Assembly: GCA_035503515.1 (NCBI GenBank)
Contig: DATJTJ010000161.1
Span: 1 to 64,000, forward strand
Direction: 5' to 3'
Origin: DAIDKA01 sp035503515
Lineage (GTDB): Bacteria > Pseudomonadota > Gammaproteobacteria > Steroidobacterales > Steroidobacteraceae
DNA length: 64,000 nucleotides
The position numbers and the translations under genes are program-made. Numbering within the stretch: the stretch's first letter is position 1; every line of letters begins with the position of its first letter. This document shows positions 24,981 to 34,104 of this stretch, piece after piece. Under the pieces are notes generated by a model. That model was not told the origin of the DNA and did no database searches. It saw only the letters and a program-made list of their open reading frames with translations.

Positions 24981-26186
24981 CTACCGCAGCCGGCTGAGCA
25001 GCCAGAAGGTTCCGAGGCCGCTCAGCGCGGCGGCACACACATCCTGCATCAGGGCCTGCGACAGGCCGAAACGCCTGCGCCGGATGAGGAACCAGGCGCC
25101 GGCCGCAAGGGCCAGGAGCAGCGCCTCGCTCGAGAGGGCACCGAGGTCGAAGCCGATCAGCATCCGCAACTGCCCGGCGCGCGGCAGGTGTGCCGGCGGC
25201 AGCACACCGGGCAACACGAACCCGTCGAGCAGCGCGAACAGGACGGCAAGAACGGGCCAGGCCGCTGTGAACCCCGTTTCGCGAGCGAGCAGCAGCATGC
25301 CCGCGCCCAGTGCGGCGGCTCCCAGCAGCATCCAGATCGATGCCGGCGAATGCGCCAGGGCCACGGCGAGCGCCAGGAGCAGCAGCCCTGCCGGCCAGAT
25401 CGCGCCGGGGATCCCGGCGCTGCGAAGCATGCGCTGGGTGATCACGCCGCCGAGCAGCGCGACCAGGAAGCCAACGAACGCTTCGAGGGGCAGCGGGCGC
25501 GGCAGGATCCATCCCGAGGCGGCCAGCATCAGTGCCAGCAGATAGCCGGCCGCGAGCGCGGCCAGCAGGTAACCCGGTTTGCGCCACCCCCACCCCACGA
25601 TCAGCAGCATCCCCAGGATGAAACACCAGCGGTCGGCACTGTGCAGTACGTGCCTTGCACCCATGCCCAGAAGGGCGAACAGCCCGGCGGCGGCCAAGGG
25701 CCGATCATCGGGAATCGCCAGCTGCTGCTGCCGGGCCGTGAACAGCTGCTCGATGTCGCGATCGTGAATCTGAATGCGCGCAAAGTCGACGTGCCCCGGT
25801 GAACGGGCGAACAGGGCCGTGTTGCGCAACACCAGTTGCCGCGGATCGCGGCAACGGAAGAAGATCTCGAATCCGTACAGATCGGGTCCGACGGCCAGCG
25901 GGTCCACCCGACCGAGATCGAAGCCCTGATCGATCGCCGGGCACTCTCCGCCCGCCGAGTCCACCGACAGGTGCTCGAGCAGATAGTCTTCGAGCCTGCC
26001 CATGGTCAGCAGCGGCACATCGGCGCGCGTCAGTCGCTGCGCCTCGGTGACCGGCAGCACGTACCGCAAGGTCACGACGTTGTCCGCGACGATCCACGTC
26101 GAGTAACTGACACCGCGATCCTGCGCCAGCGCCGGTCCGGCGCCCAGCATGAGCCAGGCGAACGCGATCCAGCGCAGCGACCTCAC
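24981..26186 (-). CDS. HupE/UreJ-like multi-spanning membrane protein
   Basis: 401 residues from GTG 26186, which overlaps the upstream parvulin stop (GTGA). A signal peptide and a periplasmic domain of about 180 residues precede six to seven hydrophobic segments (about residues 180-400). The membrane part looks like HupE/UreJ proteins, some of which carry nickel or cobalt, but the His-rich ligand motifs of HupE are not clear; HVLHSADRW is the closest. Last gene of the leftward arm of the SPFH/metal-ATPase module. Could be a cofactor-metal channel or a scaffold. Confidence 0.65.
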   Translation of the reverse strand: MRSLRWIAFAWLMLGAGPALAQDRGVSYSTWIVADNVVTLRYVLPVTEAQRLTRADVPLLTMGRLEDYLLEHLSVDSAGGECPAIDQGFDLGRVDPLAVGPDLYGFEIFFRCRDPRQLVLRNTALFARSPGHVDFARIQIHDRDIEQLFTARQQQLAIPDDRPLAAAGLFALLGMGARHVLHSADRWCFILGMLLIVGWGWRKPGYLLAALAAGYLLALMLAASGWILPRPLPLEAFVGFLVALLGGVITQRMLRSAGIPGAIWPAGLLLLALAVALAHSPASIWMLLGAAALGAGMLLLARETGFTAAWPVLAVLFALLDGFVLPGVLPPAHLPRAGQLRMLIGFDLGALSSEALLLALAAGAWFLIRRRRFGLSQALMQDVCAAALSGLGTFWLLSRLR

Positions 26187-27148
26187 TCCGAGAGCCCCGG
26201 CGCCAGCAGGATGTTGGCCTGGCGGCGCAGCTGGCTCAGGTTCTGCTCCGTCGCGCGGTTCGCGGCCGCCGTGCGGTAGTCCAGGTAGACACGGTCGCGC
26301 ACGGCTGAAAAGTCGGCCACTTTCGGAAACTCGTGCCGCTGCATGACGAGGATGTGCATCCCGTCCCAATCCTGTACCGGATCCGAGATCTCCCCGTCAT
26401 GCAGCGTCATGGCGACCTGGTAGAGCTTGTCGCCCAGGTGCAGTTTCGCCGCAAAGTCCAGTTCCTCACCGTCCGCGGCGCGGCCCGAACGCATGAAACC
26501 GAAATGTTCCATGACATAGTCGACGGAGGTGCCCGAGCGCAGCTGGTAGACCGCCTCGGTGGCATCGGCCTGGGCTTGGGAAACGGTCTGATCGGCGTTC
26601 TGGTAGCCGCCGATGTGCAGTACCAGGTCCTGCAGGGTCATCGAGCCGGGAGCCGTATAGTTCTGGCGGTGCTGATCGTAGAAGGCGCGCAGCTCGGCGT
26701 CCGTGGGTTCATAGGCCAGCACCGGTGCGGCGACCTGGGTGTTGACGCCGATGGCCATGTTGGTGCGCACTTCGTTGGTGGTCTCTGGCAGGTCCAGCAC
26801 CACGGCCCGCTGCACGAGCAGCTCCTCGTTGATCATCTCGCGCAGTATCCGGCTGCGCTCGGCGGGCGAGGTATCGGCGAAGGCCTTGCCGGTCTCGGTC
26901 TCCACCTGCGCGCGGTAGTCGCTGATCAGCAGACCCTTCTGGTTGACGAGCGCGGCATAACCGGGCGGCACGGCCGTCAGCACCCGCGGCGCCGGGCGAA
27001 ACAGGCCGATGCTGGCCGCGACCAGTCCTACGACGAGTGCGGATACCGGCAGGAACAGGCTGCGACGGGGCCGGAACAGGAATGCCGTTGCGATGCGCGC
27101 CACGCTGCTGCGCCGCTGCGGCTGGCTTACCTGCGAAATGGAAGCCAT
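26183..27148 (-). CDS. Membrane-anchored parvulin-like (PpiC/SurA-type) protein
   Basis: 321 residues. One N-terminal transmembrane anchor (about 32-52, LFLPVSALVVGLVAASIGLF) is followed by a SurA-N-like helical region (AERSRILREMINEELLVQRAV) and a parvulin-like domain with DYVMEHFGFMRSGRAADGEELDF and PVQDWDGMHILVMQRHEF. The canonical parvulin His pair is weak, so it may be a chaperone more than an isomerase. It faces the periplasm. Between the cytochrome c and HupE-like genes; probably helps fold or assemble an exported partner of this module. Confidence 0.75.
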   Translation of the reverse strand: MASISQVSQPQRRSSVARIATAFLFRPRRSLFLPVSALVVGLVAASIGLFRPAPRVLTAVPPGYAALVNQKGLLISDYRAQVETETGKAFADTSPAERSRILREMINEELLVQRAVVLDLPETTNEVRTNMAIGVNTQVAAPVLAYEPTDAELRAFYDQHRQNYTAPGSMTLQDLVLHIGGYQNADQTVSQAQADATEAVYQLRSGTSVDYVMEHFGFMRSGRAADGEELDFAAKLHLGDKLYQVAMTLHDGEISDPVQDWDGMHILVMQRHEFPKVADFSAVRDRVYLDYRTAAANRATEQNLSQLRRQANILLAPGLSE

Positions 27149-27160
27149 TGCTGGGAAGCC

Positions 27161-27880
27161 CTATTGTGGGTGCGAGACGGCATACACGTACGTTGCCAGG
27201 GCGCGGATCTGTTCCAGACTCAAGGTGGCGCGCCAGGCCGGCATGATACGGTGTTCGCCGAAGTAAATGGCCCGGTACAGCGATTGCGGATCGCTGCCGC
27301 TGTTCCAGGTGTTGCGGGTGAGATCCGGGGCGCCGTAGTCGTTGTTGCCCTTGGCATCAGGTCCGTGGCAGTCGGCGCAGTTTCCCGTGCCGATGTAGAG
27401 AGCGCGGCCTTCATTGGCGCCCTGCACCTCGTAGGGACGGCCATTCAGCTGCAGCAGGTACTGCACGACGCTGCGGATCTGCCCCTCGTTCAGGATGCCG
27501 CGCAGACCATACGAGGGCATGTCGGCTTCGTTGTGCGACTGGTCCTGCCCGGAGCGCACGCCGTACAGCAGCGTGCGTTCGATGTCGTAGAGGGTGCCGG
27601 TGCCGTACAGCCATACCGCATCGGTGAGATTGGGCGCGCCGATTGCGGGGTTGCCGTGCATGTCGGCGCCGTGACAGGCCGCGCAGTGCTGCGCATACAG
27701 CGGCCGCGCCTGCGCAGCCGCGAACCGCAGGAGACCCGAATCGCCCTCGACCATTTCCGGCGAGGCGGCGAGCAGCAGTCGTTCCAGGCGCGCGGTGTGC
27801 AGATGCATGAACCACAGGCTCGCAAGGACGATTCCGACGGCGGCGCACAGCGGCAGCGCCCACTTCCACTTTGTACTCAC
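27161..27880 (-). CDS. Membrane-anchored diheme cytochrome c (CcoP-like)
   Basis: 239 residues from GTG 27880 (TTG 27889 also possible; neither has a good ribosome site). An N-terminal anchor (about 10-30) is followed by two CxxCH haem sites, CAACHG and CADCHG, each with a downstream Met (DMPSYG, IMPAW) as likely sixth ligand. Spacing and the GAPNLTDAVWLYG block recall subunit III of cbb3 oxidase, but no oxidase genes are near. First gene of the leftward arm, so it would hand electrons within this module in the periplasm. Confidence 0.85.
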   Translation of the reverse strand: MSTKWKWALPLCAAVGIVLASLWFMHLHTARLERLLLAASPEMVEGDSGLLRFAAAQARPLYAQHCAACHGADMHGNPAIGAPNLTDAVWLYGTGTLYDIERTLLYGVRSGQDQSHNEADMPSYGLRGILNEGQIRSVVQYLLQLNGRPYEVQGANEGRALYIGTGNCADCHGPDAKGNNDYGAPDLTRNTWNSGSDPQSLYRAIYFGEHRIMPAWRATLSLEQIRALATYVYAVSHPQ

Positions 27881-27990
27881 GCGTTTCAAGTGCGTTACTA
27901 TAGGCTCGACGGCGCGGCAAGCTTAATACAATGGCAATTGCACTCACCATAAGCCCCCGGCTGAAGACCCTGGACCGATAGCGCGCAGCT

Positions 27991-30021
27991 ATGGAAACCT
28001 CCGCGAAAGATCGGCCGACGGGCGACTCGGTCTACCCCCGGTCGCACCGGCTCGTCCGGCGTCTGCTGCTGGTGTACGCAGTATCGGTCCTGGCGGTCAT
28101 CGTGCTGCTGCTGCTGGCGATGCTGCCGCCCGGCATGGGCGGCGCGACGCGGGGCCTGGCCCACGAAGCCGTCGCCGGCGGCTTGGGAGCGACGGTGCTG
28201 GCCGCCCTGCTGCTCTCGCTGACCGGTCTGGCCGCAACCCTGGCGCTGACCCTGGCGCGCTTTCGCTGGGCAGGCGCGCAGGAACAGGGGCGGCGCGCGC
28301 CGGATACCGGGTGGCGCCACGCGCTGAATCATCCGGGGGTCGCGGCCCGCCTCGGGCAGGCCGTCCTGGTACCCGCCGGCGCGATCCTGATCTACCTGGC
28401 GCTGCGGTTACTGTGGCCGTACGAGTCGGCGCCGGACAATCCGACCCACGCCAATATCCTGGCCGCGTTCGTGTTCGCCCTGACGTTCGTATCGCTGGTC
28501 TGCGAACGCGTCATGGTCGAGTTCCCCGAACCGCAATTACCCGAAGCACCGGCGCTGCGTCGCCTGCTGCTGCTGACCACCGTGCTGCTGGGCGCCTGCG
28601 CCTGTATCGAACTGGGGCGCGGCGTGATGCTGAGCTGGGTGCGCTGGCCGCAGTGGGTCGTCGGCCTGCTGCCGCTGCTGGTGGCACTGGAGCTGGCTGG
28701 CCGGGCACTGGCGCGCCTGTTTCTGCCCGCCCCGGCCGCGAGCAGTGCCCGCGCGGCCACGGACAGCATCCTGGCCAGCGTGGTCACCGGCGGGCCGCGG
28801 GCACCCGGAACACTGCTCAAGACCCACCTCGGGCTGGACTTCACGCGCAGCTGGGCCCTCGCCTTCCTGAGCGCCGCCGTGCTGCCCGCCTTGCTCGGCA
28901 CGGCGCTGTTCTGCTGGGCGCTGACCGGCGTGAAGCTGATCGAGCTTGGCCAGCGGGGCATCTATGAGCGCTTCGGTGCGCCGGTGGCGGTGCTCGGACC
29001 GGGGCTGCACGTGCTGCTGCCCTGGCCGCTGGGGCGGTTGCGGCCGGTGGAATTCGGCACGATTCACTCGGTCGCGATCGGCGTGGATGACCAGTCGGCG
29101 CCCGGTGCTTCGGAACGGGTGAGCGCAGAAGAGGTGCCGCCCCTGAGCCTGAACCGGTTGTGGGAGAGCGCGCACGCCGGACAGGCGAACTACCTCGTGC
29201 CCAGCGCCGGCTCCGGACAGCAGGGCTTCCAGAGTGTCAGCACGGAAATCAGCGTGCTGTACCGGGTCGGTCTGACCGATGCGGCGGCATTGCAGTCGGT
29301 GTACCGGGTCGCCGATCCGGAATCCCTGATCCGCGAGGCCGGCAGCCGTATCGTGCTGCGCTATTTCAATTCCCGGACCCTCGTGGCCGTGCTCGGCGAA
29401 CGCCGCGATGATGTGGCGGCCTCGCTGCGCGATGCACTGGCGGCAGACCTGGACTCGCATCATGCCGGGGTGGAGGTGGTCTCGGTGCTGATCGAGGAAA
29501 TCCATCCGCCCGCGGGTGCGGCGGGCGCCTATCACGCGGTGCAGGCGGCCGAGATCAATGCCAACGCGAGCATTTCGGATGAGCGCGGCCGCGCCCAGCG
29601 CGTGGCCGGCGTTGCCCAGCAGGAAGCCCATCAGCTGACGACGGCGGCAGATGCCGCCGCCATCGAACGCGTCGATGCCGCCAATGCCGACGCCTACCGG
29701 TTTGCCGCCGAACGTCGGGCGGATGCCGAGGGCGGGCAGTCGTTCCTGTTCGAGCGCAGGGTCGGCAAGCTGGTGGCGGCGCTGGGCCAGAAGCCCCTCA
29801 CCCTGCTGGATCATCGCCTGGGTTCGGCCCCGGGCCCGATCATCGATCTGCGCGCGCCGGCCGCCGCCCGTGCCGGCACCGCAGGCGCGCCGGACCTGGG
29901 CACGATGCCGCCGGCGAATGCGACCTCGCCTGCGGCCGCGACCGGCCTGCCGGCAGCCCCGCCGGCGCCCCCGGGCCCGACGGCGCGGCCGCTGACACCG
30001 GATCTTCAAGACGCCTATTGA
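27991..30021 (+). CDS. Polytopic SPFH-domain protein (HflK-like, fused membrane region)
   Basis: 676 residues. The first 310 contain about seven hydrophobic segments; then comes an SPFH/band-7 domain (about 320-520) starting IELGQRGIYERFGAPVAVLGPGLHVLLPWP, a coiled-coil rich in Ala/Glu (about 520-590) and a Pro/Ala-rich tail. Ordinary HflK has one anchor, so the N-terminal polytopic region is a fusion. It heads the rightward arm; its stop overlaps the next frame (TTGA). Expected to form large membrane rings with the next two SPFH proteins. Confidence 0.8.
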   Translation: METSAKDRPTGDSVYPRSHRLVRRLLLVYAVSVLAVIVLLLLAMLPPGMGGATRGLAHEAVAGGLGATVLAALLLSLTGLAATLALTLARFRWAGAQEQGRRAPDTGWRHALNHPGVAARLGQAVLVPAGAILIYLALRLLWPYESAPDNPTHANILAAFVFALTFVSLVCERVMVEFPEPQLPEAPALRRLLLLTTVLLGACACIELGRGVMLSWVRWPQWVVGLLPLLVALELAGRALARLFLPAPAASSARAATDSILASVVTGGPRAPGTLLKTHLGLDFTRSWALAFLSAAVLPALLGTALFCWALTGVKLIELGQRGIYERFGAPVAVLGPGLHVLLPWPLGRLRPVEFGTIHSVAIGVDDQSAPGASERVSAEEVPPLSLNRLWESAHAGQANYLVPSAGSGQQGFQSVSTEISVLYRVGLTDAAALQSVYRVADPESLIREAGSRIVLRYFNSRTLVAVLGERRDDVAASLRDALAADLDSHHAGVEVVSVLIEEIHPPAGAAGAYHAVQAAEINANASISDERGRAQRVAGVAQQEAHQLTTAADAAAIERVDAANADAYRFAAERRADAEGGQSFLFERRVGKLVAALGQKPLTLLDHRLGSAPGPIIDLRAPAAARAGTAGAPDLGTMPPANATSPAAATGLPAAPPAPPGPTARPLTPDLQDAY

Positions 30022-30044
30022 CCGAGAAGAGCGGATCTAAATAC

Positions 30045-31022
30045 ATGTTCTCACACCACGACGATGACGATCACGACGACCATGACCACGATCACGAACA
30101 CGAGTTCGGATCGATGGTGCGCATCGGTGTTGCCGCCCTGATACTCGTCGCGGCGATCGCCGCCGCCTGCATCGTCATGGTGCCGGCGGGGGAAGCGGGA
30201 GTCATCACCCGCTTCGGCAATCCGGTACGGGTCGTGACCGAGCCGGGCCTCGCCTGGAAACTGCCGGCGCCCTTCGAAAGCACCATCCTGATCGACCTGC
30301 GGCTGCGTACCACCTCCACGGGCCTGCAGGACGTGGGCACGCGCGACGGCCTGCGCGTCCTGGTCCAGTCCTACGTCGCCTGGCAGGTACCGGATGACCC
30401 GCAGCGGGTGCGGCAGTTCCTGAGGTCCGTCCGCAATCAGCCGGACGAGGCGGCCCGCCAGCTGCGCAGTTTCGTGAGCGCGGCGCTGCACATCACCTCC
30501 AGCGACTTCGACCTCGCGGACCTCGTCAACATCGATTCCGGCAAGGTCCGGCTCGATGTCTTCGAGCGACAGCTGCGCGAACAGGTCGCACCGCGCATGC
30601 TGGCCGTGTACGGCATTGACATCCGCCAAGTCGGCGTGGAGCGCATGACATTGCCGGATGAGACATTGGCCGCGACCGTGGCCCGCATGCGCGCGGAGCG
30701 TGAGACCGAGGCGGCGAAACGCACGGCCGATGGCCTGCGGCAGGCGGCCGCCATCCGCGCGGATGCGGATCGCGATGCGCGCGAAGTGGTGGCGCAGGCG
30801 CGTGAGCAGGCGGCGCATACCGAGGCCGACGCGCAGCAGGCCGCGGCAAAGATCTATGCGAAGGCCTACCAGAGCGACCCGGGTCTGTACACGACGCTGC
30901 GCTCGCTGGATGCGCTCACGCAGGTACTGGGCCGCAATTCGAGCCTCATCCTGCGCACCGACGCCGCTCCGTTCCGGGTGCTGGTGGAGGGTCCCGCCGG
31001 TGCGGAGAAGCACGCGCCGTGA
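30045..31022 (+). CDS. HflC-like SPFH protein with His/Asp-rich N-terminus
   Basis: 325 residues from ATG 30045; a TTG at 30018 overlapping the previous stop would add nine residues. The N-terminus MFSHHDDDDHDDHDHDHEHE is a likely metal-binding or metal-sensing tail on the cytoplasmic side. One anchor (about 25-46) is followed by the SPFH domain (AGEAGVITRFGNPVRVVTEPGLAWKLP) and a long coiled coil (ARMRAERETEAAKRTADGLRQ). HflC partners HflK around FtsH; no ftsH is here. Second SPFH protein of the module. Confidence 0.85.
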   Translation: MFSHHDDDDHDDHDHDHEHEFGSMVRIGVAALILVAAIAAACIVMVPAGEAGVITRFGNPVRVVTEPGLAWKLPAPFESTILIDLRLRTTSTGLQDVGTRDGLRVLVQSYVAWQVPDDPQRVRQFLRSVRNQPDEAARQLRSFVSAALHITSSDFDLADLVNIDSGKVRLDVFERQLREQVAPRMLAVYGIDIRQVGVERMTLPDETLAATVARMRAERETEAAKRTADGLRQAAAIRADADRDAREVVAQAREQAAHTEADAQQAAAKIYAKAYQSDPGLYTTLRSLDALTQVLGRNSSLILRTDAAPFRVLVEGPAGAEKHAP

Positions 31023-32113
31023 GCGAGCTGCATCCTGCAGGTGCTGCGCCACCGGCGGGCGATCCGGTGGGTCCGCCGCCGCCACCGCCACCGGGACCCA
31101 TCGCCCAGTCCGTGGCGATCGGCTTTCGCGCCATCTACGTTGCAGGCCTGCTGCTGCTGGTGCTGTGGCTGACCAGCAATGTGCGCGAGATTGCCTCCGA
31201 CAGCCAGGCCGTGGTCATGCGCTTCGGCCGCATCGTGCGTTCGCAGGAAGCGGGTCTTCTCATCGCCTGGCCGCGTCCCATCGAACAGGTCGAGCTGCTG
31301 CCGGGACCGGAGCGGCAGCTGACGCAGGAAATCGTGCCGCTGCCGGCCCCGACCGAGCGCTCGCAGGGGCTGGTCGGTCCCTTCATCGGCGGCCAGGCGA
31401 TACCGCAGAATGCAGCCGCCTACCTCACCGGGGACGGCAATCTCGTCCTGCTGAATGCCACGCTGTTCTATCGCATCAGCGATCCGGTCAGCTATGCACT
31501 GTCGCAGGCACATGTGCAGGCGGCCCTGAACCGCCTGTTCCATGCGACCACCGTGCGCGTCACGGCCGCACGCACTCTCAACGACTTCCTGGTGGTGCAG
31601 ACGGATGTGCCGGCAGGCGCCCAGGCCGTGGCGGCGCTGCGCGGCGAAGTGCGCAGTTCCCTCATCCAGTCCATGAATGCCCGGCTGCGTGCGCTCGCAG
31701 ATGCCGGCGCCTCCCTGGGCGTGGAAGTCGAGCGGATCGACATGACCGCCTGGCTGCCGCCCGAGGCGAAATCCGCGTTCGATGCCGTCCTGGTGGCGAC
31801 CCAGGCTGCCGACCGGGGCGTGGCGGTGGCCCGCACCGATGCCGAACATCGTCGCCAGGAGGCCAACCGGCTGCGCGATCAGCTGCTGGCCGATGCCCAG
31901 GCGACGGTGCAGGAGCTGGTCAGTGGCGCCAACGTCAATACCGCGGGCATACTGGCCCTGGAGCATGAGGAGACCCCTCAGACCCGCGGCAGCCTGTTGC
32001 TGCGGGAATATCGCTCGAAGGTCGGAGACATCATGAATCACGTCGGATCGGCGACCGTGGTGGACGCGCAGGGCGGTGCGCGGGTGCTGCTGCCGGCCAG
32101 CCCCGGCAAATGA
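31019..32113 (+). CDS. HflK-like SPFH protein
   Basis: 364 residues from GTG 31019, overlapping the previous stop (GTGA). A Pro-rich cytoplasmic N-terminus (seven Pro in a row), one anchor (about 35-55), then an SPFH domain (SDSQAVVMRFGRIVRSQEAGLLIAWPRP) and a coiled coil toward the end. Third SPFH gene in a row; ATGA overlap with the ATPase gene follows. The three together suggest a hetero-oligomeric membrane enclosure. Confidence 0.82.
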   Translation: MSELHPAGAAPPAGDPVGPPPPPPPGPIAQSVAIGFRAIYVAGLLLLVLWLTSNVREIASDSQAVVMRFGRIVRSQEAGLLIAWPRPIEQVELLPGPERQLTQEIVPLPAPTERSQGLVGPFIGGQAIPQNAAAYLTGDGNLVLLNATLFYRISDPVSYALSQAHVQAALNRLFHATTVRVTAARTLNDFLVVQTDVPAGAQAVAALRGEVRSSLIQSMNARLRALADAGASLGVEVERIDMTAWLPPEAKSAFDAVLVATQAADRGVAVARTDAEHRRQEANRLRDQLLADAQATVQELVSGANVNTAGILALEHEETPQTRGSLLLREYRSKVGDIMNHVGSATVVDAQGGARVLLPASPGK

Positions 32114-34056
32114 GCGGCGCGCATCACCTGCTGACGGCCGCGCCGCCCGCGGGCCAGCCGCTGCTGCTGTTGGAGCGGGCCGAGCGGCTGCTGCTGGGCC
32201 TGCGGCTGACGCTGGCGCTGGCCGCGCTGTGCCTGCTGATCGTCGCCTTCGGCATGCATTGGCTGGTCCCGAGCGAACAGGGTGTCGCGGAACTGGTGGC
32301 CGGCATCGCGGCCGCGCTGGTGGCCGTACCGGTGTTCGTGGAGGCCTGGGCGAGCCTGCGTCGGCCGAGCCTGCATGGCATCACCGACCGGCTGGTGGCG
32401 CTCGCCCTGATCGCGGCCTGGGCCACCGGTGATCTGATGACGGCCGCCCTGCTGCCCATCATCATGACTCTCGGCCATATCCTCGAAGAGCGCAGCATGC
32501 TCGGCTCCCAGGAGGCCGTGCGGGCGCTGAGCCGGCTGACCGAGGTGGACAGCCGCAGGCTGCGGCCCGATGGCACCACGGAGGTGGTCCCGAGCACCGA
32601 ACTGCGGGTCGGTGATCGCATCGAGCTGCTGGCCGGCGACCGCGTGCCCGCCGATGGCATCGTGCGCCGAGGGACCTCGAGCCTGGATCTGGCTTCGCTC
32701 ACCGGTGAATCGGTACCCGTCGAGGTTCATGAAGGCGATCAGGCGCTGGCCGGCGCCATGAACGTCGATGGCCGCCTGCAGATCGAGCTGACCCGCGTCG
32801 GCCAGGAAAGCACGGTGGGCCGGATCATTGCGCTCATGCGCGAAGCCGAGAACGCCAAGCCGCCCGTGACCCGGCTGCTCGACAAATATGCCGGCCAGTA
32901 CATGGCGCTCGTGCTGCTGGTGGCCGGCGGAACCTGGCTGATCACCGCCAATGTGCCGGCCATGCTGGCGGTCCTGGTCGCCTCCTGCCCCTGTGCGCTG
33001 GTGCTGGCGGCCCCTGCCACGGCGGTCGCGGCGATCGCGGTGGCTGCCCGCCATGGCATCCTCATCAAGGGATCCGGCTTCCTCGAACATCTGGCGGACG
33101 TGTCGGCCGTGGTATTCGACAAGACCGGCACCCTGACCACCGGCGATCTGCGTCTGGCCGAGGTCCGTCCGCTTTCCGGCATCGACGCCGGCGAACTGCG
33201 GCGACTGGGTGCGGGACTGGGCGCCGCCAGCAACCATCCACTCAGCCGTGCCGCGGCGGCGGCCGTTCCGGCGCCGCAGCGGCTCACGGTCGAGTCCGCC
33301 CGCGAACTGGGCGGTTTCGGCGTAACGGGGCTGATCGGCGGTGAGACCGTGGCCCTGGGTCGCGCCGATCTGTTCGAGCGTCTGGGTGTCACGGCCCCCG
33401 AGCCGCCGGCCCACAACGGCCCGATCGCCGGGGTGAGTCGCAACGGCCGGTTCCTGGGCTGGCTGTTGTTCCAGGACCAGCTGCGCGGCAGCGCCACGAC
33501 CGCGGTCGATGACCTCAAGCAACTGGGCATCGAGCACATGGTGCTGCTGACGGGCGATCGCACCGCCGTGGCGCGCCAGGTCGCCGGCGAAGTCGGGATC
33601 CAGGAAGTGTGGGCCGAAATGCTGCCCGAGCAGAAGATGGACCGCGTGATGCACGAGATCAAGCTCGGCCACCGGCCCATGGTCGTCGGAGACGGCATCA
33701 ACGATTCACTTGCGCTGCGCGCGGGAGCCGTCGGCGTTGCCATGGGAACCCAGGGCGCCGAAGTCGCCTTCGCCTCAGCGGACCTGGCGCTGATGACCAA
33801 TGACCTGCGGCGCCTCGGCACCTGCATCCGGCTCAGCCGCCGCTGCCGACGCACCATCTACGTCAATGTGGCCATCGGCCTGTCATTCACGTTCGGTCTG
33901 ATCGTGCTGTCCGGGGCGGGTCTGCTCGGGCTGGAGGCACCGATCATCGCGGCCCTGCTGCACAACGTCAGTACCTTCATCGGCATCGCCAATTCCGGCC
34001 GGCTGCTGCTGTTCGATGAGACGCTCACGGCCGCGCCCGCCGATACGGCAGCCTGA
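32110..34056 (+). CDS. P1B-type heavy-metal ATPase without metal-binding N-domain
   Basis: 648 residues; ATG overlaps the previous stop. All catalytic blocks are present: TGES at 198-201, the transmembrane CPC at 293-295, phosphorylated Asp337 in DKTGT, HP at 376-377 and GDGIND at 527-532. There is no CxxC HMA domain at the N-terminus. In the last membrane pair the zinc-type Asp is replaced: LLHNVSTFIGIANSGRLL has His-Asn. Metal specificity therefore cannot be called; Cu, Zn, Ni and Co remain open. It exports or supplies metal to the periplasm for this module. Confidence 0.9.
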   Translation: MSGAHHLLTAAPPAGQPLLLLERAERLLLGLRLTLALAALCLLIVAFGMHWLVPSEQGVAELVAGIAAALVAVPVFVEAWASLRRPSLHGITDRLVALALIAAWATGDLMTAALLPIIMTLGHILEERSMLGSQEAVRALSRLTEVDSRRLRPDGTTEVVPSTELRVGDRIELLAGDRVPADGIVRRGTSSLDLASLTGESVPVEVHEGDQALAGAMNVDGRLQIELTRVGQESTVGRIIALMREAENAKPPVTRLLDKYAGQYMALVLLVAGGTWLITANVPAMLAVLVASCPCALVLAAPATAVAAIAVAARHGILIKGSGFLEHLADVSAVVFDKTGTLTTGDLRLAEVRPLSGIDAGELRRLGAGLGAASNHPLSRAAAAAVPAPQRLTVESARELGGFGVTGLIGGETVALGRADLFERLGVTAPEPPAHNGPIAGVSRNGRFLGWLLFQDQLRGSATTAVDDLKQLGIEHMVLLTGDRTAVARQVAGEVGIQEVWAEMLPEQKMDRVMHEIKLGHRPMVVGDGINDSLALRAGAVGVAMGTQGAEVAFASADLALMTNDLRRLGTCIRLSRRCRRTIYVNVAIGLSFTFGLIVLSGAGLLGLEAPIIAALLHNVSTFIGIANSGRLLLFDETLTAAPADTAA

Positions 34057-34104
34057 TTTGCTCATTGTTCAATAACATACGGAGTCTTTCTCTAGGAATT
34101 TCTG

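Noticed and set aside
27161..27880. cbb3 oxidase subunit III (CcoP)
   Set aside because: The diheme layout is similar, but no ccoN or ccoO gene is near and the neighbours are SPFH and metal-ATPase genes.
28537..30009. 490-residue open frame on the minus strand
   Set aside because: Mirror of the SPFH fusion gene; Arg/His/Gln-rich without motifs.
32038..33672. 544-residue open frame on the minus strand
   Set aside because: Antisense to the P-type ATPase, whose catalytic motifs are all intact.
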